A stretch of 64,000 nt of DNA from Tenacibaculum finnmarkense genomovar ulcerans (GCF_900239495.1 NZ_OENE01000015.1:296300-360299), one strand, 5' to 3'. Positions 9,262-20,029 are shown, counted from the stretch's first letter. Notes: generated from the sequence alone by a model not told the origin. Program-made: numbers and translations.

Positions 9262-9277
9262 TGGCATAATTTCTGCC
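9262..9277 (+). promoter_or_regulatory. Candidate sigma-54 (-24/-12) promoter of groESL
   Basis: TGGCATAATTTCTGCC keeps the invariant GG and GC with 10 nt between them, and matches most specified positions of TGGCACRNNNNTTGCW. A second TGGCATA lies 17 nt upstream (9245-9251). No TAnnTTTG box and no CIRCE element (TTAGCACTC-N9-GAGTGCTAA) is visible before groES. The predicted transcript start is near 9288. Confidence 0.5.
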
Positions 9278-9325
9278 TATTTTTAACGCATAGAAACAAA
9301 AATACTTAATCATAATTTATATAAA

Positions 9326-9601
9326 ATGGGATTAAAAATAAAACCTTTAGCAGATAGAGTTCTTATAAAACCTGCTGCTGCAGAAACGACTACCGCATCT
9401 GGACTTATCATACCTGATAACGCAAAAGAAAAACCTCAAAAAGGAACTGTTGTTGCCGTTGGAAAGGGAACAAAAAAAGAACCTTTAACGGTTAAAGTTG
9501 GTGATACTGTTTTATACGGAAAGTATGCTGGTACCGATTTAAAACACAAAGAAAAAGATTATTTAATTATGAGAGAAAGCGACATTTTCGCAATCATTTA
9601 A
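9326..9601 (+). CDS. groS: GroES co-chaperonin
   Basis: This 91-residue protein forms the seven-fold lid of the GroEL chamber. The conserved [10 protein letters not shown] start, the mobile-loop region ([18 protein letters not shown]), [16 protein letters not shown] and the C-terminal [11 protein letters not shown] are all present. The length is normal for bacterial GroES. It lies 43 nt ahead of groEL and is certainly co-transcribed with it. Confidence 0.98.
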   Translation: MGLKIKPLADRVLIKPAAAETTTASGLIIPDNAKEKPQKGTVVAVGKGTKKEPLTVKVGDTVLYGKYAGTDLKHKEKDYLIMRESDIFAII

Positions 9602-9629
9602 TTTTCTCTTACACTTTAAAAATTCATAA

Positions 9630-11273
<1,644 letters not shown>

Positions 11274-11313
11274 TGACAAGTTGTTACAACTAAATTATTC
11301 TTATTAAATTTAT

Positions 11314-11344
11314 AAAAAACCTCGAAAATTTTTCGAGGTTTTTG
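11314..11344 (+). terminator. groESL terminator
   Basis: AAAAACCTCGAAAA pairs with TTTTTCGAGGTTTTT, about 40 nt after the groEL stop, ending in a T-run. Confidence 0.9.
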
Positions 11345-11371
11345 CTTTTATATGATTTCTGACGTAATTTT

Positions 11372-11607
11372 TGTCAATTCGAGTAAATCTTATCGAATCC
11401 GTCAACCTGAATTTAGTTCAGGTTCACATCCTGATTTGCCGTAGTTTTTAGCTTTTTTTGATGATTATTGTCAATTCGAGTGATTTTAATGACTAAAAGG
11501 AATTAAAATTGTATCGAGAATTTGAATTGTTTTATGTTGATGAATTTTATACAAAAAAGTTCTCGATACAATTTTTTTGAAGGAAAAAAATCACTCGAAC
11601 TGACAGT
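11372..11607. repeat. Intergenic repeat cluster with nested inverted repeats
   Basis: This non-coding stretch holds three pieces. A GTCAATTCGAGT fragment sits near 11375. An AACCTGAA/TTCAGGTT hairpin (11404-11424) is followed by a tag, CATCCTGATTTGCCGTAG, that recurs inverted near 58.14 kb. A nested structure lies at 11469-11605: 19-nt outer arms with one mismatch (11469-11487 and 11587-11605) and perfect 16-nt inner arms AAAATTGTATCGAGAA (11505-11520) and its complement (11560-11575). No gene is seen from 11274 to 11743. Confidence 0.8.
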
Positions 11608-11647
11608 TTATTTAATTTTAAACAGGCTCTTAGTTTAGCTGTAAATA

Positions 11648-11733
11648 CCTAGCCCCGATTGAAGCATCTGTTTGAGCTCTTTTTTTGATTTTTCTTCAAA
11701 AAAAAGCGAGTGCGGAAAGCGGGAAATAGCTTC
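11648..11733 (+). repeat. Dispersed ~85-bp repeat, copy 1 (Flavo-1-like RNA)
   Basis: It begins CCTAGCCCCGATTG, contains TTTGAGCTC and a T-run/A-run hairpin, and ends GCGGAAAGCGGGAAATAGC. Three more copies lie at 18647-18739, 36610-36692 and 46335-46418. CCCG near the start can pair with CGGG near the end, closing the inner hairpin. It resembles the Flavo-1 RNA motif as I remember it; I could not check this against Rfam. Here it sits between convergent groEL and the prenyl synthase. Confidence 0.75.
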
Positions 11734-11743
11734 TAATAAAAAT

Positions 11744-12730
11744 TTATATTTTTCGTTCAACAACGTAATCAATCATTAATTTTAATGATTTTTTATAGTC
11801 CGATTCTGGAAAATTTTCAAGTATTGCCAAGGCTTTATTTTTATAACCGTGCATTTTAGCTGTGGCATATTCCAAACCTCCGTTCGTGTTTACAAAAGCA
11901 ATTACTTCTTTTACTCGTTTTTTATTAGTGTTATGCTTTTTAACCGAATTTATTAACCACGATTTTTCCTTTTTCGAACAGTTGTTTAAGGTATAAATTA
12001 ACGGAAGCGTCATTTTTTGCTCTTTAATATCGATTCCTGTCGGTTTTCCTATTTTATCTTGGGTATAATCAAATAAATCATCTTTAATTTGAAAAGCAAT
12101 TCCAATATACTCGCCAAATTTTCGCATTTTTTGAACAACTTCATTGCTTGCTCCTACCGATGCCGCTCCAATTCCACAACAAGCCGCAATTAAAGTAGCG
12201 GTTTTTTGACGGATAATATCAAAATAAATATCTTCGGTAATATCTAATTTTCGGGCTTTTTCTATTTGTAATAATTCCCCTTCGCTCATTTCACGAACAG
12301 CGATAGAAATCAATTTTAAAATATCAAAATCTTCATTATCAATAGAAAGTAACAATCCTTTTGATAATAAAAAATCGCCTACTAAAACGGCAATTTTATT
12401 TTTCCAAAGGGCATTAACCGAGAAAAATCCACGGCGGCGATTGCTATCATCTACCACATCATCATGTACCAAAGTAGCCGTGTGAATTAATTCGACAACA
12501 GATGCACCTCTGTAAGTTCGCTCATCAAATCCGCCATCAGAAACCATTTTAGCTACCAAAAAAACAAACATAGGACGCATTTGTTTTCCTTTTCTTCTAA
12601 CTATATAATAGGTAATTCTATTCAATAAGGGAACTTTTGATAACATGGAATCTTTGAATTTTTTTTCAAAAAGTTCCATTTCATTTTGAATAGGAAGTTT
12701 AATTTGTTCTACTGGCTTCATGTTCAACAA
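11744..12730 (-). CDS. ispB: Polyprenyl diphosphate synthase (octaprenyl/solanesyl type)
   Basis: This 328-residue trans-prenyltransferase condenses isopentenyl diphosphate onto an allylic primer. It probably makes the side chain of menaquinone. Both Asp-rich motifs are intact: the first as HDDVVDDSNRRR, the second as QIKDDLFDYTQD. The conserved GKQMRP near the N-terminus and VGDFLLSKG also fit. Chain length cannot be read reliably from sequence alone, so the symbol is a family assignment. The annotated start is MLNMKPVEQ; the ATG three codons downstream is equally plausible. It is divergent from the MORN-like gene. Confidence 0.88.
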   Translation of the reverse strand: MLNMKPVEQIKLPIQNEMELFEKKFKDSMLSKVPLLNRITYYIVRRKGKQMRPMFVFLVAKMVSDGGFDERTYRGASVVELIHTATLVHDDVVDDSNRRRGFFSVNALWKNKIAVLVGDFLLSKGLLLSIDNEDFDILKLISIAVREMSEGELLQIEKARKLDITEDIYFDIIRQKTATLIAACCGIGAASVGASNEVVQKMRKFGEYIGIAFQIKDDLFDYTQDKIGKPTGIDIKEQKMTLPLIYTLNNCSKKEKSWLINSVKKHNTNKKRVKEVIAFVNTNGGLEYATAKMHGYKNKALAILENFPESDYKKSLKLMIDYVVERKI

Positions 12731-12823
12731 AAAAATTAATTTAAAGGTAAAAGTACTAGATTATTAATAATAAAAACAATAATTTTACTATCAATAATTT
12801 ATTTTTTTTATCACTAAAACGCT

Positions 12824-14356
12824 ATGAATAAAGCATTCAACCTCTTACTTATTTTTTTCATCTATCAAAATGTAGTTTTTTCTCAAGAAACAATGCTTTG
12901 GAGAGATGTTGATATTCAAAAATTTGGAAAAGAAACTATTTATAAAAATTTAAAAGGCGAAAAATTAACAGGATTATTTAAAATAGCAGACCGTAATGGT
13001 GCTTATTCTAAAATTACATTTTCGGATGGTTTAATTTCAAAAACAAAATTTAATTATGATTCTGACGGTATTTTATATTCGAAAATAAACTATAAAAACG
13101 GACTTAAAAATGGTGAATTTACAGTTTATTATACTGATGAATCAATCAAAAGAAAGGGTTTTTATATTACTGGAAAAAAAAATGAAAAATGGAGTACCTA
13201 CAATAAAGAAGGTGATGAAATTGCAGTAGAAAATTATAAAAATGGTATTAAAGATGGACTGTTTTGGGAACATTCTAAATCTAGAATAGATCAAGATAAA
13301 ATTATTGTAACTCAAAAAGAATATAAAGATGGACTTCCTAAAGGAACTTGGTTTTCTAAAGATAATGGCAATTTTATTTGGAAGAAAAAATATATAACAC
13401 CTAAAACATATACACTAAAAAATTACCATAAAAATGGTGCTATTAAAAACCGTAAAGAATATAAAAATGGTAACTATTTTGGTTCTTGGTTTCAAAAAGG
13501 TGAAGAAGGTAATTTAAAATGGGAAAAAGAATATTACTCAAATAACGATTATACCGAAAAAAGATACCACGAAAACAACACTATAAAGTATCAAAAAAAC
13601 TATAAAAATGGACGTATTGATGGCGACTATATTCGATATAATAAAGAAGGTGAAAAAACAATCGTAGAATTTTATAAAGACAATAAAAAACACGGTAAAT
13701 GGTTTCGAAAATATAGTGATGGAAATATTGTGTTAGAAGAGTATAATACAGGTAAACCTAGCGGAAACTGGTATAAAAAAGATAAAAATGGAAGTGTATT
13801 TTTTGAAAAATCATATGTAAACTCAGAAAAATATAATTACAAAAAATACTATATAAACGAAAACATTAAAGAATCTGGAACGTATAATAAAGGTAAATTA
13901 GATGGAAATTATCTTAAATATAATTTAAATAAAGTCCTTTTAGTAAAGCAATTTTATGAAAATGGAGAACTGATTAATTCAGCATTATATTTTGAAAATG
14001 GCAATAAAAAAGAAATTATCAAACAAATTGGAAAAACAAACAATGCCACTGTTGAAATATATAGCAAAGATGGTTTTTTAATTAAAAAAGGGCGTTATTT
14101 AAAAAGATATAAAAATGGTTTATGGCAATTTTTTGAACCTAAAAAAGGACGTTTAGTAGAGGAAATAACCTATGCTAACAATGCTAAACACGGACTTTAC
14201 AAAAAATACAACGCTGCTAATATCATTTCAATAAAAGGTAATTACAGTAATAATAACAAAGATGGTGTTTGGAAACACTACCATTTAGACGGCAGTATTA
14301 ATAAAGAAATTGAGTATAAATTGGGTAAAAAAATAGCAACTAAAACTTTTGATTAA
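12824..14356 (+). CDS. Secreted MORN-like repeat protein (YwqK-family type)
   Basis: This 510-residue protein has an N-terminal signal peptide (MNKAFNLLLIFFIYQNVVFSQ). The rest is about a dozen MORN-variant repeats of the form YKNG..(D/N)G.W..Y, for example YKNGLKNGEFTVYYTD, YKDGLPKGTWF and YSNNNKDGVWKHY. Annotation pipelines often call such proteins toxin-antitoxin YwqK family antitoxin. Nothing here supports a toxin partner, and the signal peptide argues for a periplasmic or surface location. Function unknown. A hairpin terminator follows. It is divergent from the prenyl synthase. Confidence 0.75.
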   Translation: MNKAFNLLLIFFIYQNVVFSQETMLWRDVDIQKFGKETIYKNLKGEKLTGLFKIADRNGAYSKITFSDGLISKTKFNYDSDGILYSKINYKNGLKNGEFTVYYTDESIKRKGFYITGKKNEKWSTYNKEGDEIAVENYKNGIKDGLFWEHSKSRIDQDKIIVTQKEYKDGLPKGTWFSKDNGNFIWKKKYITPKTYTLKNYHKNGAIKNRKEYKNGNYFGSWFQKGEEGNLKWEKEYYSNNDYTEKRYHENNTIKYQKNYKNGRIDGDYIRYNKEGEKTIVEFYKDNKKHGKWFRKYSDGNIVLEEYNTGKPSGNWYKKDKNGSVFFEKSYVNSEKYNYKKYYINENIKESGTYNKGKLDGNYLKYNLNKVLLVKQFYENGELINSALYFENGNKKEIIKQIGKTNNATVEIYSKDGFLIKKGRYLKRYKNGLWQFFEPKKGRLVEEITYANNAKHGLYKKYNAANIISIKGNYSNNNKDGVWKHYHLDGSINKEIEYKLGKKIATKTFD

Positions 14357-14360
14357 CATA

Positions 14361-14401
14361 AAAAAACGTCTTAGTTATTATAAATAATAAGACGTTTTTA
14401 T
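14361..14401 (+). terminator. Terminator after MORN-like gene
   Basis: AAAAACGTCTTA and TAAGACGTTTTT form the stem, with A- and T-runs at both sides. It lies between convergent genes, so it can serve both the MORN-like gene and rlmN. Confidence 0.8.
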
Positions 14402-14431
14402 TAAATTTTCAACTAAAAACTGTAGTATTTA

Positions 14432-15472
14432 CTATTCTTTATTTGCTAATTGACCACAAGCGGCATCAATATCTTTTCCTCGTGAACGACGAACGTTTAC
14501 GTTAATATCGTGCATTTCTAAATTTGAAATATAATTATTAATTGCCTCTGGGCTTGCTTGCTTAAAATTCGGATCGCCAATAGGATTATATTCAATTAAA
14601 TTCACCTTACAAGGTACATGTTTGCAAAACTGAATTAATGCCTTAATATCTTCTTTTTTATCATTAACACCTCCCCAAACTACATATTCATAAGTAATTA
14701 CACGTTGGGTTTTTTCATACCAATACTCCAAAGCTTCTTTTAAATCTTTTAAAGGAAAGGTAGCATTAAAAGGCATTATTGAGGTACGAACTTCATCAAT
14801 TGCTGAGTGTAAAGAAACTGCTAAATTGAATTTCACTTCATCATCAGCCATTTTTTTGATGATTTTTGGCACTCCTGATGTAGAAACTGTAATACGCTTA
14901 GGAGACATTCCTAAACCCTCTGGAGATGTAATTTTTTCTATCGATTTAATTACGTTTTTATAATTCATTAAAGGCTCTCCCATCCCCATAAAAACAACAT
15001 TTGAAAGCTTTTTATTGTAATACAATAAACTTTCTTTGTTGATAGCCGCTACCTGATCAAAAATTTCATCAGGATTTAAATTACGCATTCTTTTTAAACG
15101 TGCTGTTGCACAAAACAAACAATCTAAACTACAACCTACCTGACTTGAAACGCAAGCAGTCGTTCTTGTTTTTGTAGGTATTAAAACCGATTCTACTACC
15201 AAACCATCGTGTAAACGTACCGCATTTTTTACCGTTCCGTCTTTACTACGTTGCATGGTATCTACTTTAATGTGATTAATCACAAAGTTTTCTTCCAGCA
15301 TTTGACGCGTTTTTTTTGACAAACTCGTCATGTCATCAAAACAATGTGCCGATTTACTCCACAACCATTCATATACTTGATTTCCTCTAAATGATTTATC
15401 TCCGTTGCTTACAAAAAAATCACGAAGTTCTTCTTTTGATAATGCGCGTATATCTTTCTTCTTTACTTCCAT
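14432..15472 (-). CDS. rlmN: Dual-specificity rRNA/tRNA adenine-C2 methyltransferase RlmN
   Basis: RlmN methylates C2 of A2503 in 23S rRNA and A37 of some tRNAs by a radical SAM, ping-pong mechanism. The radical SAM triad is CSLDCLFC. The methyl-carrying Cys of RlmN enzymes is expected in the C-terminal DAACGQL. MGMGEPLMNY and SLHSA also fit. I start at MEVKKKDIRALSKEEL (346 residues). A longer reading frame begins nine codons upstream, inside the stem of the queA terminator, so that start is unlikely. It lies downstream of queA on the same strand. Confidence 0.95.
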   Translation of the reverse strand: MEVKKKDIRALSKEELRDFFVSNGDKSFRGNQVYEWLWSKSAHCFDDMTSLSKKTRQMLEENFVINHIKVDTMQRSKDGTVKNAVRLHDGLVVESVLIPTKTRTTACVSSQVGCSLDCLFCATARLKRMRNLNPDEIFDQVAAINKESLLYYNKKLSNVVFMGMGEPLMNYKNVIKSIEKITSPEGLGMSPKRITVSTSGVPKIIKKMADDEVKFNLAVSLHSAIDEVRTSIMPFNATFPLKDLKEALEYWYEKTQRVITYEYVVWGGVNDKKEDIKALIQFCKHVPCKVNLIEYNPIGDPNFKQASPEAINNYISNLEMHDINVNVRRSRGKDIDAACGQLANKE

Positions 15473-15488
15473 CGGGTGCAAAAATACA

Positions 15489-15521
15489 TAAAACCTCACA
15501 AGTATCCTTGTGAGGTTTTAT
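15489..15521 (-). terminator. queA terminator between queA and rlmN
   Basis: AAACCTCACAAG and CTTGTGAGGTTT form a 12-bp stem with flanking A/T runs, 22 nt after the queA stop. It rules out the upstream start of rlmN. Confidence 0.85.
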
Positions 15522-15542
15522 ATTAATAAAATTTATGTGTTA

Positions 15543-16592
15543 TTATAAAATTAACATCGCATCTCCGTACGAGTGAAATTTATATTTTTCTTTAATTGCT
15601 TCTTCATAAGCTTCCATCATAAAATCATGACCAGCAAAGGCTGAAACTGTCATCATTAAGGTCGATTTTGGTGAATGAAAATTAGTAACCATACAGTTTG
15701 CTACGCTAAAATCAAAAGGAGGAAAAATAAATTTATTAGTCCAACCATCAAATTCTTTTAACTTTCGTTTAGAGGTAATTGCCGACTCTACAGTTCTCAT
15801 TACCGTAGTACCAACAGCACAAACTCTTTTCTTTTTAGCAATGGCATTGTTTACCATTTCCGCAGTTTCTTTAGTTACCTTAATTTTTTCAGAATCCATT
15901 TTATGTTTCGATAAGTCTTCTACCTCAACTGGATTAAAAGTACCTAAACCTACATGTAAAGTAGTTTCTGCAAAATCAACACCTTTAATTTCTAAACGCT
16001 TCATTAAATGCTTCGAAAAGTGTAAACCTGCCGCTGGAGCTGCTACTGCACCTTCATGCTTTGCGTAAATTGTTTGGTAACGGTCTTCATCAGAACTTTC
16101 AACGTCACGTTTAATATACTTAGGCAATGGTGTTTCTCCTAACTTTACTAATTTTTCTCTAAACTCTTGGTAAGGACCATCATATAAGAAACGTAATGTT
16201 CTACCGCGCGATGTTGTGTTATCAATAACCTCAGCTACTAAGCTTTCATCCTCACCGAAAAACAACTTGTTTCCAATACGGATTTTCCTTGCAGGGTCTA
16301 CTAATACATCCCACAAACGATTTTCAGCATTTAGCTCACGTAATAAAAATACTTCAATACGCGCACCCGTTTTTTCTTTATTCCCGTACATACGAGCAGG
16401 AAAAACTTTGGTATTGTTTAACATCAATACATCGCCTTCATCAAAATAATTGATTAAATCTTTAAATAGCTTATGTTCAATCTTCTGAGTATCTCTATGT
16501 AACACCATTAAACGTGCTTCATCTCTATGCTCTGAAGGATATTCAGCTAATAATTCTTCTGGTAATTCAAAACTAAAATTTGATAATTTCAT
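15543..16592 (-). CDS. queA: S-adenosylmethionine:tRNA ribosyltransferase-isomerase QueA
   Basis: QueA transfers and isomerises the ribose of SAM to 7-aminomethyl-7-deazaguanine in tRNA to make epoxyqueuosine. The 349 residues show the family order: an [10 protein letters not shown] start, [41 protein letters not shown] and the C-terminal YGDAMLIL. The length is normal. A perfect -7 box lies 22 nt upstream and a terminator follows. Confidence 0.97.
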   Translation of the reverse strand: MKLSNFSFELPEELLAEYPSEHRDEARLMVLHRDTQKIEHKLFKDLINYFDEGDVLMLNNTKVFPARMYGNKEKTGARIEVFLLRELNAENRLWDVLVDPARKIRIGNKLFFGEDESLVAEVIDNTTSRGRTLRFLYDGPYQEFREKLVKLGETPLPKYIKRDVESSDEDRYQTIYAKHEGAVAAPAAGLHFSKHLMKRLEIKGVDFAETTLHVGLGTFNPVEVEDLSKHKMDSEKIKVTKETAEMVNNAIAKKKRVCAVGTTVMRTVESAITSKRKLKEFDGWTNKFIFPPFDFSVANCMVTNFHSPKSTLMMTVSAFAGHDFMMEAYEEAIKEKYKFHSYGDAMLIL

Positions 16593-16614
16593 TTATATTT
16601 TTTTCTTACGTTGG

Positions 16615-16622
16615 CAAATATA
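16615..16622 (-). promoter_or_regulatory. queA -7 box
   Basis: Read on the minus strand this is TATATTTG, an exact TAnnTTTG. A TTGACA lies upstream with 21 nt between its TTG and the box. Confidence 0.65.
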
Positions 16623-16658
16623 CAATTTCGAGATAGGCCTTGTCAAGTGATTTGCCTT

Positions 16659-17900
16659 TTATTTTACTTTAATCGTTTCTAAACCTACTTGTTGCATGTC
16701 TTCCCAAAAATTAAGGTACGATTTACTTACCACTTGGGCATCGGCAATAATAATGGTCGTTTTTAATGCTAAAGGCGCAAAAGACATTGCCATTCGGTGG
16801 TCGTTATAGGTCGCAATTGTAATATTTCTATTAATACTATTTGCTACCTTTAAATGTAAACTTTGGCTGGTAATACTAATATTTGCACCAAGTTTTGTCA
16901 GCTCTTTTTTTAATGCTTCTAACCGATCGGTTTCTTTAATTTTTAAAGTGTGAAGCCCTGTTAAATCACACGCAATTCCTAATCCAAAGCAAGTAACAGC
17001 AATGGTTTGAGCAATATCGGGCGCATTTTTTAAATCTTCGGATAAAATAGCCGTACTATGCTTTTCTTGCTTGGTTAAAACAATCGTATTATCTTTAAAA
17101 ACAGTCGAAACACCAAAATTCTTGTAAATAGTCGCCAAGCAACTATCTCCCTGTAAACTATCTTTTTGATAAGCCGTTAAAGTTACCGTAGCTCCTATTT
17201 TACTCAGGGCAATTAATGAATAAAAATAAGAAGCAGAACTCCAGTCAGACTCTACAATAATATTTTTAGAAGCAACCTCTTTTAAGGCTTCAATTTTTAT
17301 ACTATCTTTTATAAAAGTAGCAGAAACGCCTGCTTTATGCAATAAAGATAGCGTCATTTCAATATATGAAACCGAAGTAACAATACCATTTAATTGAATT
17401 GTTAACCCATTTTTTAAACTAGGTGCAATTAACATTAATGCCGAAATATACTGACTGCTTACATTTCCATCAATAGCAACTGTATTTTTTACGATATTTT
17501 TACCCGTAATTTTTATGGGTGGATACCCTTGTTTTTCTAAATATTCAATACTAACATCTAAATCACGAAGCGCATTTACTAAAATTTCAATAGGACGATT
17601 GTGCATACGTTCAGACCCTTGTAAAATTTTTGTAACACCTTCTTGGGTAGCAAAAAAAGCCGTTAAAAAACGCATTGCCGTACCTGCATGACCAATATCT
17701 GCTATTTCATTTTTTTTATTTTCTTCCGATAAAGCTTCCTGTAAATGATGCGTATCATCAGAATCTGATAAATTTTGAATAGTTATGCTTGGAAATAATT
17801 GTTGTAAAATTAACAATCGATTCGATTCACTTTTTGATCCAGAAATAACAACCTCCGAACTAATTGTTTGATCTCTACGACTCGCTAGTTGTAAGTTCAT
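16659..17900 (-). CDS. aroA: 3-phosphoshikimate 1-carboxyvinyltransferase (EPSP synthase)
   Basis: This 413-residue enzyme joins shikimate-3-phosphate and phosphoenolpyruvate in aromatic amino acid synthesis. Family landmarks are the N-terminal SGSKSESNRLLIL, GHAGTAMRFLTAFFA (the GNAGTA loop), GSERMHNRPI and the C-terminal YNDHRMAMSFAPLAL. The GHAGTAMRF version differs from GNAGTAMRP of type I enzymes but is, to my knowledge, usual in flavobacteria. Two small genes follow upstream on the same strand. Confidence 0.95.
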   Translation of the reverse strand: MNLQLASRRDQTISSEVVISGSKSESNRLLILQQLFPSITIQNLSDSDDTHHLQEALSEENKKNEIADIGHAGTAMRFLTAFFATQEGVTKILQGSERMHNRPIEILVNALRDLDVSIEYLEKQGYPPIKITGKNIVKNTVAIDGNVSSQYISALMLIAPSLKNGLTIQLNGIVTSVSYIEMTLSLLHKAGVSATFIKDSIKIEALKEVASKNIIVESDWSSASYFYSLIALSKIGATVTLTAYQKDSLQGDSCLATIYKNFGVSTVFKDNTIVLTKQEKHSTAILSEDLKNAPDIAQTIAVTCFGLGIACDLTGLHTLKIKETDRLEALKKELTKLGANISITSQSLHLKVANSINRNITIATYNDHRMAMSFAPLALKTTIIIADAQVVSKSYLNFWEDMQQVGLETIKVK

Positions 17901-17931
17901 TCTTTATATTCTTTTTTTTTAAAAATACTAT

Positions 17932-18180
17932 TTATTTTGTTTTTTTATTCACTACATAAATAGCATATAAAACACTAACAGTCACTTTGGTTAACCAAAA
18001 ACGCTGCCATTTTCCTTCTGAAAAATTAATCGTATTAACAGCTTCAAAATCAGCAGAAAATAACGCACTTCCACTATTTACCAATAACGAAAAGATGGTT
18101 ACAAAAATTAAATATGGCACACTAACTTTTAGCACGTTAATCCAAAAACTCCCTTGCTGTATATTTTTACTAAAACTCAT
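17932..18180 (-). CDS. Small membrane protein of unknown function (DUF6341-like position)
   Basis: This 82-residue protein has two hydrophobic stretches, about 17-35 (VLKVSVPYLIFVTIFSLLV) and 62-77 (FWLTKVTVSVLYAIYV). There are few charged residues between them and a short basic tail. I do not recognise the family with certainty; small proteins like this are commonly found next to aroA in flavobacteria. It starts 10 nt after the MazG-like gene and ends 31 nt before aroA, so the three are probably one operon. Confidence 0.6.
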   Translation of the reverse strand: MSFSKNIQQGSFWINVLKVSVPYLIFVTIFSLLVNSGSALFSADFEAVNTINFSEGKWQRFWLTKVTVSVLYAIYVVNKKTK

Positions 18181-18190
18181 TTATATTACC

Positions 18191-18517
18191 TTATTTTAAT
18201 TTTTCGTTATTGTGATGACGGTCATGATCTCGCTTTGTTTTGATGTCTAATTTTTTATCAAAAGCATCCTGTAAATTAATCCCTGTTTGATTTGCCAAAC
18301 ACAATACCACAAACATTACATCGGCTAATTCTTCGCCTAAATCTTTATTTTTATCACTTTCTTTTTCGCTTTGTTCACCATAACGACGGGCAATAATTCG
18401 AGCCACCTCTCCTACTTCTTCGGTTAATTGCGCCATGTTTGTTAGCTCGTTAAAATAACGAACTCCATGATTTTTAATCCAATTATCTACTTCCTTTTGG
18501 GCGTTTTGTATATCCAT
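18191..18517 (-). CDS. MazG-like nucleotide pyrophosphohydrolase
   Basis: This 108-residue all-alpha NTP pyrophosphohydrolase is of the short MazG/RS21-C6 type. The metal-binding pattern is present as LTEEVGEVARII (ExxE) and GEELADVMFVVLCLANQ (ExxD). Such enzymes hydrolyse non-canonical or excess (d)NTPs to monophosphates. The size matches single-domain MazG relatives. The C-terminus is His/Asp-rich (KRDHDRHHN). It is the first gene of the short operon leading to aroA. A second, different family member lies at 41.5-41.9 kb. Confidence 0.85.
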   Translation of the reverse strand: MDIQNAQKEVDNWIKNHGVRYFNELTNMAQLTEEVGEVARIIARRYGEQSEKESDKNKDLGEELADVMFVVLCLANQTGINLQDAFDKKLDIKTKRDHDRHHNNEKLK

Positions 18518-18646
18518 TTTTACATTAATCTTTTAAAACTTCAAATATAAATATTTCTTTTCGGCTAAGTAATTTGCAAAGGCAGGTTTTTGCTATTCAT
18601 ATCAACTTTAAACAACTTTTAAACACCTTAAAATTATTTTTTTGTT

Positions 18647-18739
18647 GAAGCTATTTCCCGCTTTGCGCACTCGCTTTTTTTATTTTTTTAAAAAGAAAAA
18701 ACAAAAAAGAGCTCAAACAATTGCTACAATCGGGGCTAG
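18647..18739 (-). repeat. Dispersed ~85-bp repeat, copy 2 (Flavo-1-like RNA), minus strand
   Basis: On the minus strand it reads from CTAGCCCCGATTG through TTTGAGCTC to AAAGCGGGAAATAGC, as in the other three copies. The inner T-run/A-run segment is longer here. It fills most of the 306-nt gap between the MFS gene and the MazG-like gene. The rest of that gap shows no gene. Confidence 0.75.
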
Positions 18740-18823
18740 AATTACTTGCGCCATTTTAACTAGTGTACCATTGCTACTTTGTTCTTACTTACATATTCAA
18801 CTAAAAAAAGCCCTATTTAAACA

Positions 18824-20029
18824 TTATGCTTTTTCTTTTTTCACCATACGCATCAACAGTAAAAAAATAACCAATCCAACAACTGCGGTAATCGTTGTAA
18901 TACTCCAAGTGGTATCAAAACCATAGGCATCAATTAATCGCATTCCTGAATTGTGTCCAAAAATATGTGCCAACGAAAATGCGATGCTATAATATGCCAT
19001 ATATTCTCCTTGATTTCCTTTTTTAGCCCTATTAATTACAAAAGCGTTCGAAAACGGAAGCGCAATCATTTCGCCAAAAGTCATAAAAAACATTCCTAGA
19101 ATTAAAATACCTGACCAACTTGTTAAATTTAGTACAAAAAAACTTAATCCCATTAAAAATAAGCCTATAAATATTAAAAATTCTTTCGAATACTTACTTT
19201 CTTCTAGCCATTTAATTAGTGGCATTTCTAAAGCAAAAATAATAAAGCCATTCATTGCCATTAACAAACCAATTTGTAATTCCGACAAATGATGCGCCTG
19301 TTTATAATACAACGGAATTGTTGAAAACAACTGCAAAAATACCAATGCAAAAATAAACATCCCTACAAAAAACAGCCAAAAAGCAGTATCTTTAAAAATA
19401 GATATTGGATTTGCGACTTTTAGTTCATCTAAAGTTCTTGCTTTCTTCGGATTTAAAACATTCATCAATAAAAAAGTGGCAGAAATACAGGTAATTCCAT
19501 CTACCCAAAACAAACCGCTGTAACTTAACGAAGTAATAATTAACCCGCCTAAAGCAGGCCCTGCGGAAAATCCTAAATTAATTGCCAAACGAATTAAAGT
19601 TACCGAACGGGTTTTGTTTTCGGGTTTGCTATAGGTACTTAACGCCACAAACATAGCGGGTCTAAAAGTATCAGCAACCAACATTACTAAAAAAATACCG
19701 ATGCAAAACCCCACAAAAGACGTTACAAATTGCAAGGCTATAAATAACAAACCTGTTAAAAACAAACTTGCTTTGATCACTTTATAAAAGCCTATTTTAT
19801 CGGTTAATTTTCCGCCAATCCAAGATCCAAGCACAGAACCTAGCCCAAAACAGGTCATAATCCAGCCGACATCTTTCAAAGTAAAATTTAAACTTTTAAT
19901 TAAATACAACGATAAAAACGGAATTACCATCGTACCCGCCCTATTAATTAAGGTAATTAAAGCCAACCACCAAACCTCTCTCGAGAGTCCTTTAAAAGTA
20001 TTCAGATACTTAAAATATAATTTTTTCAT
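18824..20029 (-). CDS. MFS transporter
   Basis: This 401-residue major facilitator has about 12 hydrophobic helices in two halves. The family loop between TM2 and TM3 is visible as GSWIGGKLTDKIGFYKV (the GxLaDrxGrr motif). Similar proteins are multidrug or sugar exporters, but the substrate cannot be told from the sequence. It ends in a short basic tail (RMVKKEKA). It appears to be a single-gene unit, followed by the minus-strand repeat at 18.65-18.74 kb. Confidence 0.85.
   Translation of the reverse strand: MKKLYFKYLNTFKGLSREVWWLALITLINRAGTMVIPFLSLYLIKSLNFTLKDVGWIMTCFGLGSVLGSWIGGKLTDKIGFYKVIKASLFLTGLLFIALQFVTSFVGFCIGIFLVMLVADTFRPAMFVALSTYSKPENKTRSVTLIRLAINLGFSAGPALGGLIITSLSYSGLFWVDGITCISATFLLMNVLNPKKARTLDELKVANPISIFKDTAFWLFFVGMFIFALVFLQLFSTIPLYYKQAHHLSELQIGLLMAMNGFIIFALEMPLIKWLEESKYSKEFLIFIGLFLMGLSFFVLNLTSWSGILILGMFFMTFGEMIALPFSNAFVINRAKKGNQGEYMAYYSIAFSLAHIFGHNSGMRLIDAYGFDTTWSITTITAVVGLVIFLLLMRMVKKEKA

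Noticed and set aside
9205..9325. CIRCE/HrcA operator before groES
   Set aside because: No TTAGCACTC-N9-GAGTGCTAA inverted repeat is present.
12824..14356. Toxin-antitoxin antitoxin (YwqK) assignment of the MORN-like gene
   Set aside because: There is a signal peptide and no adjacent toxin gene; the name reflects repeat similarity only.
15473..15499. Nine-residue N-terminal extension of RlmN
   Set aside because: Its start codon lies in the stem of the queA terminator.
18642..18926. 94-residue plus-strand frame through the 18.7 kb repeat
   Set aside because: It crosses the repeat and runs antisense into the MFS gene; low-complexity Lys/Phe composition shows no protein family.
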